A stretch of 45,682 nt of DNA from Flavobacteriaceae bacterium (GTDB taxonomy: Bacteria; Bacteroidota; Bacteroidia; Flavobacteriales; Flavobacteriaceae), in the NCBI GenBank assembly GCA_024743095.1, contig JANSXF010000031.1:1-45682 (forward strand). Direction: 5' to 3'. Positions 15,956 to 24,533 of the stretch are shown piece by piece. How positions within the stretch are numbered: position 1 is the first letter of the stretch; each line of letters starts with the position of its first letter. Below the pieces are notes generated by a model, which was not told the DNA's origin, did not search any database, and worked only from the letters and a program-made list of their open reading frames with translations. The position numbers and the translations under genes were made by a program.

Positions 15956-17248
15956 TTATGGAAAAATTCCTCTTTGAACATAAGCTTCTTCAAGACGTTC
16001 AATGGCGATGACAAAGGCAGCTGTGCGCATGTCCATATTTCTTGTTTTTGTTTTGTGCGCGACCTTGTTGAACGACTCCCGCATTTTTCTTTCCAGTTTC
16101 TCCAATACCTCGTCCAAATGCCATATTTCACCATTGCGGTTTTGTAACCATTCGAAGTAACTTCCGATAACGCCCCCTGAATTGCACAAAATATCCGGTA
16201 TGATATCAATACCTCGCTTCAAAAGAATCTCTTCCGCCTTTACATCGGTCGGTCCATTGGCCCCTTCGGCAATCAAGCTTGCCTTGATCTTCTGGGCGTT
16301 CTCCACCGTAATCTGGTTGCCCAATGCAGCGGGAATACAGATATCACAGTCCAAACCAAAGAATTCGGTATTGTCTATGGGATTTGCCCCTGCAAAGCCC
16401 GAGATACTTCCTTTATTGGCCTTTGCATAATCCAAAAGGCCTTCAGGGGAAATACCGTCTTCGTTATGGATACTTCCATAGGCATCCTGTACGGCGGTTA
16501 ATATCGCCCCTTCTTTTTCCAGAAAATGGGCCGCCCAATATCCCACATTACCAAATCCCTGTACAATGAATTTTTTGTCCTTTAAATCAATCTTTTTGTG
16601 CTCCGCCCAAAATTTGATGGTCAGGTAAACACCATAGCCCGTTGCCCGGTCCCTTCCTTCGGAACCACCGGCACCTATAGGTTTTCCCGTGACCACATGC
16701 AGGTTCTTCGAACGCTCGTTGGGAGATTTGGTGGACATATAGGTATCCAATATCCAGGCCATTGTCTGGGGATTGGTATTTACATCCGGAGCTGGAATAT
16801 CAAGTTCCGGTCCAATATTGTCACCCAAGGCATAGGTAAACCTTCTTGTGATCCGTTGCAGTTCATCTTGGGAATATTTGGTGGGATCCAATTGTATTCC
16901 TCCCTTGGCCCCGCCATAGGGCAAGCCGGCCAAGGAGGTCTTCCAAGTCATCCACATGGCCAAGGCCCTGGCAGCATCGATATCTACTGTGGGGTGATAA
17001 CGCAATCCGCCCTTATAGGGGCCCAATGCATTATTGTGCTGTACGCGATAGCCTGTAAAGATCTCCACCTCTCCATTGTCCATTCGCACTGGAAAATGTA
17101 CCACGAATTCACTGTTGGTGACCTCTAGGATTTTTCTGATGTTGGTATTCAGTTCAATAATATCCGCTGCATTATTGAACTGGCGCATTACGTTGTCCAA
17201 CATACCTTGTTTTGGCTGTTTTCTTTTTGATGTTAATGTTGTTGTCAT
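15956..17248 (-). CDS. Glutamate dehydrogenase (Glu/Leu/Phe/Val family)
   Basis: A 430-aa enzyme interconverting glutamate and 2-oxoglutarate plus ammonia with NAD(P). The N-terminal substrate domain shows KGGLRYHP (K79 onward), the WKTSL lysine (K103) and the catalytic lysine in YGGAKGGIQLDP (K115). The Rossmann domain begins near FIVQGFGNVGYWAA (about 220-235). IIPDILCNSGGVIGSYFEW near the C-terminus is also conserved. The length fits the hexameric short-chain class. The upstream 238 bases are AT-rich and hold no gene. It lies between the sensor block and the Rnk-like gene and would handle amino nitrogen, for example from the peptide and proline genes. Confidence 0.95.
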   Translation of the reverse strand: MTTTLTSKRKQPKQGMLDNVMRQFNNAADIIELNTNIRKILEVTNSEFVVHFPVRMDNGEVEIFTGYRVQHNNALGPYKGGLRYHPTVDIDAARALAMWMTWKTSLAGLPYGGAKGGIQLDPTKYSQDELQRITRRFTYALGDNIGPELDIPAPDVNTNPQTMAWILDTYMSTKSPNERSKNLHVVTGKPIGAGGSEGRDRATGYGVYLTIKFWAEHKKIDLKDKKFIVQGFGNVGYWAAHFLEKEGAILTAVQDAYGSIHNEDGISPEGLLDYAKANKGSISGFAGANPIDNTEFFGLDCDICIPAALGNQITVENAQKIKASLIAEGANGPTDVKAEEILLKRGIDIIPDILCNSGGVIGSYFEWLQNRNGEIWHLDEVLEKLERKMRESFNKVAHKTKTRNMDMRTAAFVIAIERLEEAYVQRGIFP

Positions 17249-17486
17249 AGTAAAATATTTATAAGATACTGTGCATCTTCTATCTGTTTTTTAATACATT
17301 TCATCCGAAACCATTATGATAGGCTCTTTACTATCATCCAAATAGTGTCGGTATTCGTTACATAAATTGATATTTAATCTATTATTGCTCAAAACGCAAT
17401 ATGATCTGTGAATACATGTTGAGCATAAACTCCGTACAAATTCATTCATAGGATTATTTTTTATGTTTTCTTATTTTATTTATTGA

Positions 17487-18104
17487 TCAATGAATGGGAT
17501 ACAGTGTTTTTATCGGCTGAAAAACCAACATGAACATGGACACCCCTATAATGATTATAAAACCGATTTCCAGATTGGACAACATCTTATTGACGCTCAG
17601 TGATTTTTCCGATACTTGGGTGAGGTGTCCGCTTTCTTCAATTTGGATTTCCTCAAGAGCGTCCAAGGTTTTTTTTGTACTGTGGATATGCTCTAAAATT
17701 TTTGATTTGTCCCCCTCTTGGCTCTCGCTCTGTTCACTTAAGGAGTTATAGGAACCCAAGCCCGAAAATTGTTGCTGCAAGCGTTTAAAAAAGGCTGCTT
17801 CATCCCGGGTCAGTTCGGTCTCGGCAAAATTATTGAGGATGACCGTGATTTGTCCGTCCCTTTCATTTCGATTTCCAATGTTTTCCTTTTTCAACACCTC
17901 TACTTCCCTATCGTGCAGAAAATTTCTCAACTGATAGATATAGTCCTGTACCATTACACGATCATCATGAATCGATGCAATCGTTTTTTGTATGGTTGAA
18001 AAATGCCTACGATCCACCAGATTGGATCCCAATACCAAAAAAAAGGCCACGGCCAGTACAAACCCTACCAGTATACGTTGCTTCAATGTAAGTTTTGTGC
18101 CCAT
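17487..18104 (-). CDS. Orphan four-helix-bundle (MCP-type) membrane sensor without output domain
   Basis: A 205-aa protein with a membrane helix at about 11-28 (ILVGFVLAVAFFLVLGSNL), a helical periplasmic region (about 30-175) that resembles the four-helix-bundle ligand domain of chemoreceptors, and a second helix at about 177-194 (IGFIIIIGVSMFMLVF). It stops only 11 residues later, so HAMP, kinase and methyl-accepting parts are absent. It lies downstream of a histidine kinase / sigma-54 regulator pair on the same strand, separated by 316 bases, and could supply sensing to that kinase, which has no membrane helix. That partnership is inferred. Confidence 0.65.
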   Translation of the reverse strand: MGTKLTLKQRILVGFVLAVAFFLVLGSNLVDRRHFSTIQKTIASIHDDRVMVQDYIYQLRNFLHDREVEVLKKENIGNRNERDGQITVILNNFAETELTRDEAAFFKRLQQQFSGLGSYNSLSEQSESQEGDKSKILEHIHSTKKTLDALEEIQIEESGHLTQVSEKSLSVNKMLSNLEIGFIIIIGVSMFMLVFQPIKTLYPIH

Positions 18105-18420
18105 ATATTCTTTTTATTTGATCCACCTTATGCTTTTAAGCATCAAAAAGTTATACCTTTTCATAACGAGGGTGCCATATTTCAAAGGTTATCTGACCAT
18201 CATTATCGATTTCATTTTTCAGTAGTCCGGGAAGTTTCATGGGTGCCCGATCCACGTAAAACTATTTGGTACACTAAATGGCAAATGGTATGCCCTAGAG
18301 GACAAAAAGAAACAAAACCAACTCAACTAACTGATTATCAAAAGTTAATGAAGTTAAATAAAAAATATTGAAAAATAGATATTGGGAGGTTTTTACCCAG
18401 TTGGTCAGTTTCTGACCAAA
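18105..18420. other. 316-base spacer between sensor and response-regulator genes
   Basis: No gene of convincing composition is seen; a plus-strand open frame here lacks coding character. On the minus strand, TGGCAC near 18175 looks like a sigma-54 -24 box, but the matching -12 position reads ATG instead of GC. A perfect hairpin sequence sits at 18401-18419. Confidence 0.4.
18401..18419 (-). repeat. Perfect inverted repeat one base past the response-regulator stop
   Basis: TTGGTCAG, a 3-base loop and CTGACCAA form a perfect 8-bp stem immediately after the TGA at 18421-18423. There is no T run, so it may stabilise the 3' end or be a weak terminator. Confidence 0.5.
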
Positions 18421-19749
18421 TCAATCCAGTTTGTCGCGAAGGGTTTTTCGACTGATCTGTAAAATTTCCGCAGCTTTGGACTTGTTCCCATTGGTATATA
18501 GAAGCACACGTTTGATATACTTTTTTTCCATATCCTTTAAGGGTATGAATTCCTCTTCGGGAAAGTCTATCTCATATTTTAAAAAATCCGGTAAGTCTTT
18601 AATTCCAATCGAACCATCTGCCATGATGACCGCCCGTTGTACCACATTTTCAAGTTCCCTTATATTTCCTGGCCAGGGATAACGCTCCAATATTTTCAAA
18701 GCTTCAGAATCGATCCGCAACAAACGGTCCCTATACTCCATACCATATTTTTGGAGGAACCGATCTACCAGAAGGGGAATATCGGATTTTCTTTTGCGTA
18801 ACGGGGGAACCTTTATCTCCACAACGGTCAAACGATAATAAAGGTCTTCCCGAAAGTTTTTTTTCTTGATTTCTTCCAAAAGGTCCATATTGGTGGCCGC
18901 AACAATACGGAGGTCTACTTTTTCCAAAGTTCTGGAACCTACTTTGGTAATTTCCTTTTCTTGCAATGCCCTCAATAATTTGGTCTGCACATCCAAACAG
19001 GCGGTCCCTATTTCGTCCAAGAAGAGGGTACCCCCAGAGGCCGCCTGAAAAAAACCGTTACGGTCTTGGTCCGCCCCTGTAAAGGCCCCCTTGGTATACC
19101 CAAACAATTCCGCCTCTTGCAGGTTGTCCGGGATGGCTCCACAGTTCACTGCAATAAAGGGCCCTTTACCATACTTCCCCGAATAATGGATGGAACGTGC
19201 CACCAATTCCTTTCCAGTCCCGCTCTCTCCCTGTATCAATACCGTTGCCCTGTTATCCTTTACCCTGTCTATAATGGATAGTACTTGATTAAAGGTCGTG
19301 GAATCGCCCACCATCTCATTGAATTGTTGGTTTTTCGCTCTGGATGGAACAGATACTATGGATGCTTGGTGCTTTCGTCCTTGTTCCAATGCTTTTTCCA
19401 CGGCTATTTTAAGTTCTGCTTTTGTAAAGGGTTTCGTCAAATAGTCCATGGCACCTGATTTGAGTACTTCCAAGGCGCCGTCAACGGATGGGTATCCGGT
19501 AACCACCAATTTTGGCATTTTGGGATAACGTTCGTTGGCATACTTCAATAACTGAATGCCATCGACTTCCGGCATTTGAATATCCGTGATCAAGAGATCC
19601 ATAGGAGTATCCTTTAATATAAATAAAGCTTCCCTAACCGATATCGCCTTAAAAACATGGTAGTTGAACTCTTTGAGCCTTCTTGTCAACAGTTCCAATA
19701 TCTTGATATCATCATCTACGATAAGAATGTTCTCCTGGTTCAATGGCAT
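18421..19749 (-). CDS. Sigma-54-dependent response regulator (NtrC family)
   Basis: A 442-aa activator. The receiver domain (about 1-120) has the acidic pocket ILIVDDD and phospho-acceptor D56 in LLITDIQMPEVDG. The AAA+ domain (about 145-370) has Walker A GESGTGKE, the GAFTGA loop that contacts sigma-54, and LFLDEIG. The C-terminal Fis-type helix-turn-helix (KSKAAEILQISRKTLRDKL) ends the protein. The ATG at 19749 lies 5 bases past the kinase stop; a TTG at 19758 would overlap that stop and is less likely. It forms a two-component system with the upstream kinase. No full -24/-12 promoter was found by eye beside neighbouring genes, so its target is open. Confidence 0.93.
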   Translation of the reverse strand: MPLNQENILIVDDDIKILELLTRRLKEFNYHVFKAISVREALFILKDTPMDLLITDIQMPEVDGIQLLKYANERYPKMPKLVVTGYPSVDGALEVLKSGAMDYLTKPFTKAELKIAVEKALEQGRKHQASIVSVPSRAKNQQFNEMVGDSTTFNQVLSIIDRVKDNRATVLIQGESGTGKELVARSIHYSGKYGKGPFIAVNCGAIPDNLQEAELFGYTKGAFTGADQDRNGFFQAASGGTLFLDEIGTACLDVQTKLLRALQEKEITKVGSRTLEKVDLRIVAATNMDLLEEIKKKNFREDLYYRLTVVEIKVPPLRKRKSDIPLLVDRFLQKYGMEYRDRLLRIDSEALKILERYPWPGNIRELENVVQRAVIMADGSIGIKDLPDFLKYEIDFPEEEFIPLKDMEKKYIKRVLLYTNGNKSKAAEILQISRKTLRDKLD

Positions 19750-19754
19750 AGGCT

Positions 19755-20840
19755 TCAATTTGGAAACTCCATGGTAAAAATAGTACCTTTTGGCACATTG
19801 GGCCTATGCGCAATAGTGCCCTTATAACTTTTGATTATGCCGTGTACGACGCTCAGACCAAGACCGGTCCCCTCCCCGATTGGCTTGGTGGTATAAAAAG
19901 GTTCAAATACCTTGTTTTCCTGACCTGGTGCAATTCCTTCGCCTTGATCTATGATATTGATGACAATCTTTTGGTTATCGCCAAAGACATCTACCTTGAT
20001 CTCTCCGTGTACCGGTGAATAATAGGCCGCGTTCATAATAAGGTTGAACATTACCTGGGTCAATTGAACTGTATTGGCCCGAATCCGTAAATCGTTGCTG
20101 TCGTAGGATTTGGTGACCGATAATTGTTTCGCTTTAAGTGAAGGCCCCATCAAACGTAACACACTGTCCACTACCTTGTTCAACTCGACCAGTTCCATCT
20201 GTTGGGGCATTTCACAGGTGAAGAACATCAATTTTTTCACTATTTCCCGACTGAAAATAGCATTGTCCAATATGGTTTGTAAATCCCTTCTGGTTTCTTT
20301 ATCAGTAGCTTCATCAAGCAATAATTCGGCAAATCCCAGAATATTGGCCAAAGGTGTATTCAGTTCATGGGCTATTCCGGCAGTAATCTCTCCCATAATG
20401 TGCAAACGATCACTGCGTTCCATTTGCCTTTTCGTTTCCGCTTCGCTGTCGTGGATCTGTTTACGTTCCATAAGGTTCCCTACAGCAAGGCACACATTTT
20501 TAAGCAAGGTTTTTTCTTCTGGAAGAAAGTCTTCAAAGGTATAGGCTGAAGCCGGATAACCTACAGATATAGTCCCTTCTACCTTATTGAACACAATGAT
20601 ATCACAAGACAAACAGGTCATGTGTTCGTTGAATCCACTGGTTTGCACATGATATGTACCGGTGGACACTACAGCCTCGGCATCTTCGGGAAACTGCCAA
20701 CCTCTTTTCAAACAATAGACAATGGCTTCCAGGGAAGTGGAGAGTTCGTCATATCCGGAATTCACGATGATTGAAGTGACCTCATAGAGACAGGTCAACT
20801 CCTTTACTCGCTCCTTTAATTTTTGATCTGTATTTATCAT
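19755..20840 (-). CDS. Cytoplasmic sensor histidine kinase paired with the NtrC-type regulator
   Basis: A 361-aa kinase without membrane helices. Residues 1-125 form a GAF-like sensor region with a CLSC cysteine pair (76-79), followed by a helical linker, the H-box HELNTP (H158) in a HisKA domain, and HATPase_c with NLIMNAAYYSP, DQGEGIAPG, FEPFYTTKPIGEGTGLGLSVV. I start at the ATG at 20840 (MINTDQKLKERV); the frame stays open for 101 more codons upstream but those residues lack domain character. It is divergent from the nos operon. The GAF-like domain and cysteines could bind haem, iron-sulfur or another ligand, but this cannot be decided here. Confidence 0.9.
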   Translation of the reverse strand: MINTDQKLKERVKELTCLYEVTSIIVNSGYDELSTSLEAIVYCLKRGWQFPEDAEAVVSTGTYHVQTSGFNEHMTCLSCDIIVFNKVEGTISVGYPASAYTFEDFLPEEKTLLKNVCLAVGNLMERKQIHDSEAETKRQMERSDRLHIMGEITAGIAHELNTPLANILGFAELLLDEATDKETRRDLQTILDNAIFSREIVKKLMFFTCEMPQQMELVELNKVVDSVLRLMGPSLKAKQLSVTKSYDSNDLRIRANTVQLTQVMFNLIMNAAYYSPVHGEIKVDVFGDNQKIVINIIDQGEGIAPGQENKVFEPFYTTKPIGEGTGLGLSVVHGIIKSYKGTIAHRPNVPKGTIFTMEFPN

Positions 20841-21319
20841 GGTGTTTGAAACTTTTGACCATAATAGGCCAACAAATATTTTATGACCGTGGCATATATT
20901 CCAATCAATTCTTCTATACCTGCTTTGTCCGGTCAAGGTTGAACAGAAACTCCACAACAAATTTAAGAAATAGAAGATTCTTTTATCCTCTTTCGGTCCA
21001 TTATAACATATACACTTATTATCAGCGGCTACATTTGAGGGTTTATACAATGTCATAAGAATCCGTTTGCAATCTTCAGCGCTCAAATAGACTTCGGATA
21101 CATGGATCACCTCATATATCGCGGACCGTGTTATGATCCTCATCGGAATTCATTGCTAAATAAAGTACCTCCTTTCAATGCATAATTGGATGAATTGAAC
21201 GGGATGATGAAAACATCAAAAAGAGATTAAAAGATATTTTTATCTTTTTTATGATTAATATCATATTTTGGATATACAACCCTACATACATTTGATGCAC
21301 ATTTTTAACCCTTTATCAC
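20841..21319. other. Divergent control region between the histidine kinase and the nos cluster
   Basis: This 479-base region has no convincing gene. Its right end carries an FNR-type dyad and promoter for the nos cluster. On the minus strand, TAAATTTG at 20965-20958 matches the TAnnTTTG element and could serve the kinase with a leader of about 110 bases, but no good TTTG lies at the right spacing. Confidence 0.5.
21251..21294 (+). promoter_or_regulatory. FNR/CRP-type site and promoter of the nos cluster
   Basis: ATGAT-TAAT-ATCAT at 21251-21264 fits a TGAT-N4-ATCA FNR/CRP-type half-site pair. TACATTTG at 21287-21294 matches the TAnnTTTG element exactly. If transcription starts near 21300, the dyad is centred at about -42, the usual class II activator position. 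The upstream TTTG at 21267-21270 is only 16 bases from the -7 box, which suits an activator-dependent promoter. Confidence 0.55.
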
Positions 21320-21832
21320 ATGAAGACAACAATAAAAGGAATTACCATACTCTTTGCACTCATTTTAGTGGGCTGTGGAGGAAAAACAGAAGAGAAAAAA
21401 GAGGAAGGCTTCAGCGTACAACGAAAAAAGGCAGCTACCGAACAGCCTATTCAAACCAATACGGCCAATGAAGTCAAGGCCTCTGAGCGTGTAGATATGA
21501 CCACAAAAGGAGTTGGTCCCATCAAATCTGTTGACCTGTCCCCGGAAATAGACCAAACAATGGCCACTACAGGAAAAGAGGTCTACGACCAAATGTGTCT
21601 GGCCTGTCACAGGATCGGTAAAAAATTCATCGGGCCTCCCCCAAATGGCATTTTGGAAAGAAGGACCCCGGAATGGGTAATGAACATGATCTTGAACCCT
21701 CAGGAAATGGTACAACAAGATCCTTTAGCCAAAGATCTTCTCAAAGAGTTCAACGGTTCCCCAATGTCCAACCAAGGGTTGACCGAAGACCAGGCCCGCG
21801 CTATTCTTGAATATTTCAGGACATTAAAATAA
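21320..21832 (+). CDS. Lipoprotein c-type cytochrome (nos cluster)
   Basis: A 170-aa lipoprotein with lipidated cysteine C19 (LILVGCG), a flexible linker (about 22-80) and one cytochrome c domain. Haem attachment is CLACH (C93, C96, H97) and the likely distal ligand is M149 in GSPMSNQ. It is the first gene of the cluster, six bases before the fasciclin gene and upstream of nosZ, so the probable role is electron delivery to NosZ in the periplasm. That fits the absence of nosR, nosG and nosH in the window. Confidence 0.88.
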   Translation: MKTTIKGITILFALILVGCGGKTEEKKEEGFSVQRKKAATEQPIQTNTANEVKASERVDMTTKGVGPIKSVDLSPEIDQTMATTGKEVYDQMCLACHRIGKKFIGPPPNGILERRTPEWVMNMILNPQEMVQQDPLAKDLLKEFNGSPMSNQGLTEDQARAILEYFRTLK

Positions 21833-21837
21833 CGCAT

Positions 21838-22419
21838 ATGAAATCAACCTTTAAACTCAGTACCCTGGGGCTGATCTTGCTACTTTCGCTCAATGGCGGT
21901 TGCAAGGATAGGGCCCAAAACGAAACAACCGCTGCCGAATCGAACACATCCGAAGCAGTTATTGAGAGCAACAAAGGGCAGGCCTTTATCGAAGATGATG
22001 AATCAATGCCCAGTATACTCCAGATTGCGATCGGGTCACCCGATCATAGCACTTTGGTGGCTGCAGTGCAAGCAGCGGAATTGGAGAATGCCTTGGTAAA
22101 CGCAGGTCCATTAATGGTTTTTGCACCAACCAATGACGCCTTCGGTGCATTACCTGAAGGTACTGTGGAAAATCTACTGAAAGTAGAGAACAAGGATGCC
22201 CTGGCAAACATTCTTAAATATCATGTAACCCCTGGCAATTATTCCAAAGAGTTTTTAAAAAACTTCAAAAAGTTGGGGCAGGCCAATAACCAAAATGTTC
22301 CGGTAGAAATCAAGGGAGATGATGTATTTATAGGTGGGGCCAAAATAATTGCCAGTGTATCGGCAGGCAACGGCATTGTCCATGTAGTGGACAAGGTCAT
22401 CCTTCCCCCTACTCAATAA
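21838..22419 (+). CDS. Fasciclin (FAS1)-domain lipoprotein
   Basis: A 193-aa lipoprotein (C22 in LNGGCKD) with one FAS1 domain at about 55-190; AAELENALVNAGPLMVFAPT and a later ILKYHVTPGNY are the conserved blocks, ending in GIVHVVDKVILPP. FAS1 domains mediate protein-protein or surface contacts. It is placed between the cytochrome and nosZ, so it may scaffold the electron-transfer complex at the membrane. No catalytic motif is seen. Confidence 0.87.
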   Translation: MKSTFKLSTLGLILLLSLNGGCKDRAQNETTAAESNTSEAVIESNKGQAFIEDDESMPSILQIAIGSPDHSTLVAAVQAAELENALVNAGPLMVFAPTNDAFGALPEGTVENLLKVENKDALANILKYHVTPGNYSKEFLKNFKKLGQANNQNVPVEIKGDDVFIGGAKIIASVSAGNGIVHVVDKVILPPTQ

Positions 22420-22458
22420 AGAATTCAAAATCCAGTAAAACGAATAAATCCTAATACA

Positions 22459-24411
22459 ATGAAAATCCATAATTATTTAATGATGTCCATGGGAGTTGCC
22501 TTGATGCTGGTTTCCTGTGGGCAACAGAACCAAAGTTCCAATGGGGCCCTGTCGTCCAGTGCCGCTGAAAAAGTGTATGTCGCCCCTGGCGAGCAAGATG
22601 AATATTACGCCTTCCTTTCGGGGGGGTACAGCGGTAACCTAACCGTTTACGGATTGCCTTCAGGAAGAATGTTCAAAGAGATTCCCGTTTTCTCCCAGTT
22701 CCCTACCTCTGGTTACGGATATTCCGAAGAGACCAAGCCCATGTTGACCACCTCCCATGGCTTTGTTCCTTGGGACGATGCCCACCACCCCGATATTTCA
22801 CAGACCAATGGGGAGTTGGATGGACGATGGATATTCATCAACGGAAACAACACACCAAGAATAGCCCGTATCAGTTTAAGCACTTTTGAAACAGAAGAGA
22901 TCATCGAGGTACCCAACAGTGCCGGTAACCACAGTTCCTCTTTTATCACCGAGAACACGGAATATGTAGTGGCAGGGACCCGTTTCTCGGTTCCAATACC
23001 ACAACGGGACATCCCTATCAACCAATACAAGAGCAATTTTAAGGGATCGCTGTCATTTATCAGTGTAGACCCGGAACATGGTCATATGGACCTAAAGTTT
23101 CAATTATTGATGCCGGGGTTCAACTATGACCTCTCCCACCCTGGGCGTGGAAAATCCCATGGATGGTTCTTCTTTACCACTTATAATACTGAGGAGGCCC
23201 ACACACTGCAAGAGGTGAACGCTTCCCAAAACGATAAGGACTTTATTGCCGCGGTAAACTGGAAGAAAATTGAAGAATACGTAAACAATGGGGGTGGTAC
23301 AATGATACCTGCCAACTATGCACATAATCTTTACGATGAAAGCACCCATATGGCAACCACTACCATGAAAAAAGAAGTCTTGACCGTTGATCCCTTAAAG
23401 GTTCCCGGTGCCGTATACTTCCTTCCTACTCCAAAATCACCTCACGGTTGTGATGTGGACCCCTCTGGCCAATACATTATTGGCAATGGTAAATTGTCCG
23501 CTGACCTCACCGTACATTCCTTTGATAAAATGATAGCGGCCATCGAGGGCGAAAAATTCGACGGGGAGGCCTATGGCATCCCTATCCTAAAATTTGAGGA
23601 TGTATTGGCCGGACAGGTAAAAAGTGGAGGCCTTGGCCCATTGCACACAGAGTTTGATGGTAACGGCAATGCTTACACTACTTTCTTTATCTCATCCGAG
23701 GTAGTAAAATGGAAATTGGGCACTTGGGAGGTCATCGACAGAAAACCGACCTACTACTCCGTGGGACACTTGATGATTCCCGGGGGGAATTCAAGAAAAC
23801 CTTTCGGCAAGTATGTGGTGGCCATGAACAAAATCACAAAAGACAGGTATTTGCCCACTGGTCCCGAAATGGAGCACTCGGCACAGATCTATGATATCTC
23901 TGGGGAGAAAATGGAGCTGATCTATGATTTTCCGACCCATGGCGAGCCTCATTATGCTGCAGGGATTCCGGCCGATATTTTGGCCCCGAAATCGCAGAAG
24001 ATCTATCGATTGGACGAAAACAAACACCCATACGCAGTAACATCGCCAACAGGTTCCAAAGTGGTACGTGAAGGAAACGAGGTCCATGTGTACATGTCCA
24101 CTATCCGAAGCCATTTTACCCCGGACAATATCGAGGGAATCAAAGTAGGTGACAAGGTATATTTCCATATCACCAACCATGAACAGGATTTTGATGTGCC
24201 CCACGGCTTCGCCATACTAGGTCAGAATACATCAGAACTATTGATCATGCCCGGGCAGACCAAGACCTCGGTCTGGGAACCTAAGCAGGTAGGTGTATGG
24301 CCTTTCTATTGTACCGATTTCTGTTCAGCATTGCACCAAGAGATGCAAGGGTATGTTAGGGTTTCGCCCGCCAATTCGGGTGTTGAACTGAAATGGTCCC
24401 TTGGTGAATAA
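22459..24411 (+). CDS. nosZ: Nitrous-oxide reductase, clade II (Sec, lipoprotein type)
   Basis: A 650-aa periplasmic enzyme reducing N2O to N2. The N-terminus is a Sec lipoprotein signal (LMLVSCGQQ) without the twin-arginine of clade I. The seven-bladed propeller carries CuZ histidines in segments such as DDAHHPDIS, PKSPHGCDVDP, GLGPLHTEFDGNG, SVGHLMIPGG and EMEHSAQIYD. The C-terminal cupredoxin carries CuA ligands H582 (DVPHGF), C618 and C622 (YCTDFCSALH), H626 and M629. All expected ligands appear present. It follows the fasciclin gene by 39 bases and is itself followed by a strong terminator, so it is probably made in excess over the maturation genes. Confidence 0.97.
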   Translation: MKIHNYLMMSMGVALMLVSCGQQNQSSNGALSSSAAEKVYVAPGEQDEYYAFLSGGYSGNLTVYGLPSGRMFKEIPVFSQFPTSGYGYSEETKPMLTTSHGFVPWDDAHHPDISQTNGELDGRWIFINGNNTPRIARISLSTFETEEIIEVPNSAGNHSSSFITENTEYVVAGTRFSVPIPQRDIPINQYKSNFKGSLSFISVDPEHGHMDLKFQLLMPGFNYDLSHPGRGKSHGWFFFTTYNTEEAHTLQEVNASQNDKDFIAAVNWKKIEEYVNNGGGTMIPANYAHNLYDESTHMATTTMKKEVLTVDPLKVPGAVYFLPTPKSPHGCDVDPSGQYIIGNGKLSADLTVHSFDKMIAAIEGEKFDGEAYGIPILKFEDVLAGQVKSGGLGPLHTEFDGNGNAYTTFFISSEVVKWKLGTWEVIDRKPTYYSVGHLMIPGGNSRKPFGKYVVAMNKITKDRYLPTGPEMEHSAQIYDISGEKMELIYDFPTHGEPHYAAGIPADILAPKSQKIYRLDENKHPYAVTSPTGSKVVREGNEVHVYMSTIRSHFTPDNIEGIKVGDKVYFHITNHEQDFDVPHGFAILGQNTSELLIMPGQTKTSVWEPKQVGVWPFYCTDFCSALHQEMQGYVRVSPANSGVELKWSLGE

Positions 24412-24434
24412 TTCGGATTGAATCACCATGGAAT

Positions 24435-24469
24435 AAAGCGGGCCGTGTCCATGACCTGCCCGCTTTTTT
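24435..24469 (+). terminator. Rho-independent terminator directly after nosZ
   Basis: AAAGCGGGC (24435-24443) pairs with GCCCGCTTT (24458-24466) with T residues after. It lies inside the nos cluster, so the maturation genes depend on read-through or a separate promoter. Confidence 0.85.
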
Positions 24470-24533
24470 ACAAATTGAACTACATCGACCCACCAAAAAA
24501 CCGCTGTCAGTTTGTAATCTTAAATCTAAAAAA

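Noticed and set aside
18266..18284. Plus-strand TGGTACACTAAATGGCA resembling a sigma-54 promoter
   Set aside because: The GG to GC spacing is off by one base and no plus-strand gene follows.
18003..18371. Plus-strand open frame antisense to the sensor gene and its spacer
   Set aside because: It has coding-unlike composition, no recognisable domain, and half of it is a shadow of the minus-strand gene.
20841..21143. In-frame 101-codon upstream extension of the histidine kinase
   Set aside because: The added residues show no domain or signal-peptide character and the ATG at 20840 begins a normal kinase N-terminus. The region also fits a divergent promoter zone.
22031..22041. Another GGGTCACCC string, resembling the candidate ECF motif
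   Set aside because: It lies inside the fasciclin coding sequence without the trailing TCCA and is best explained by codons.
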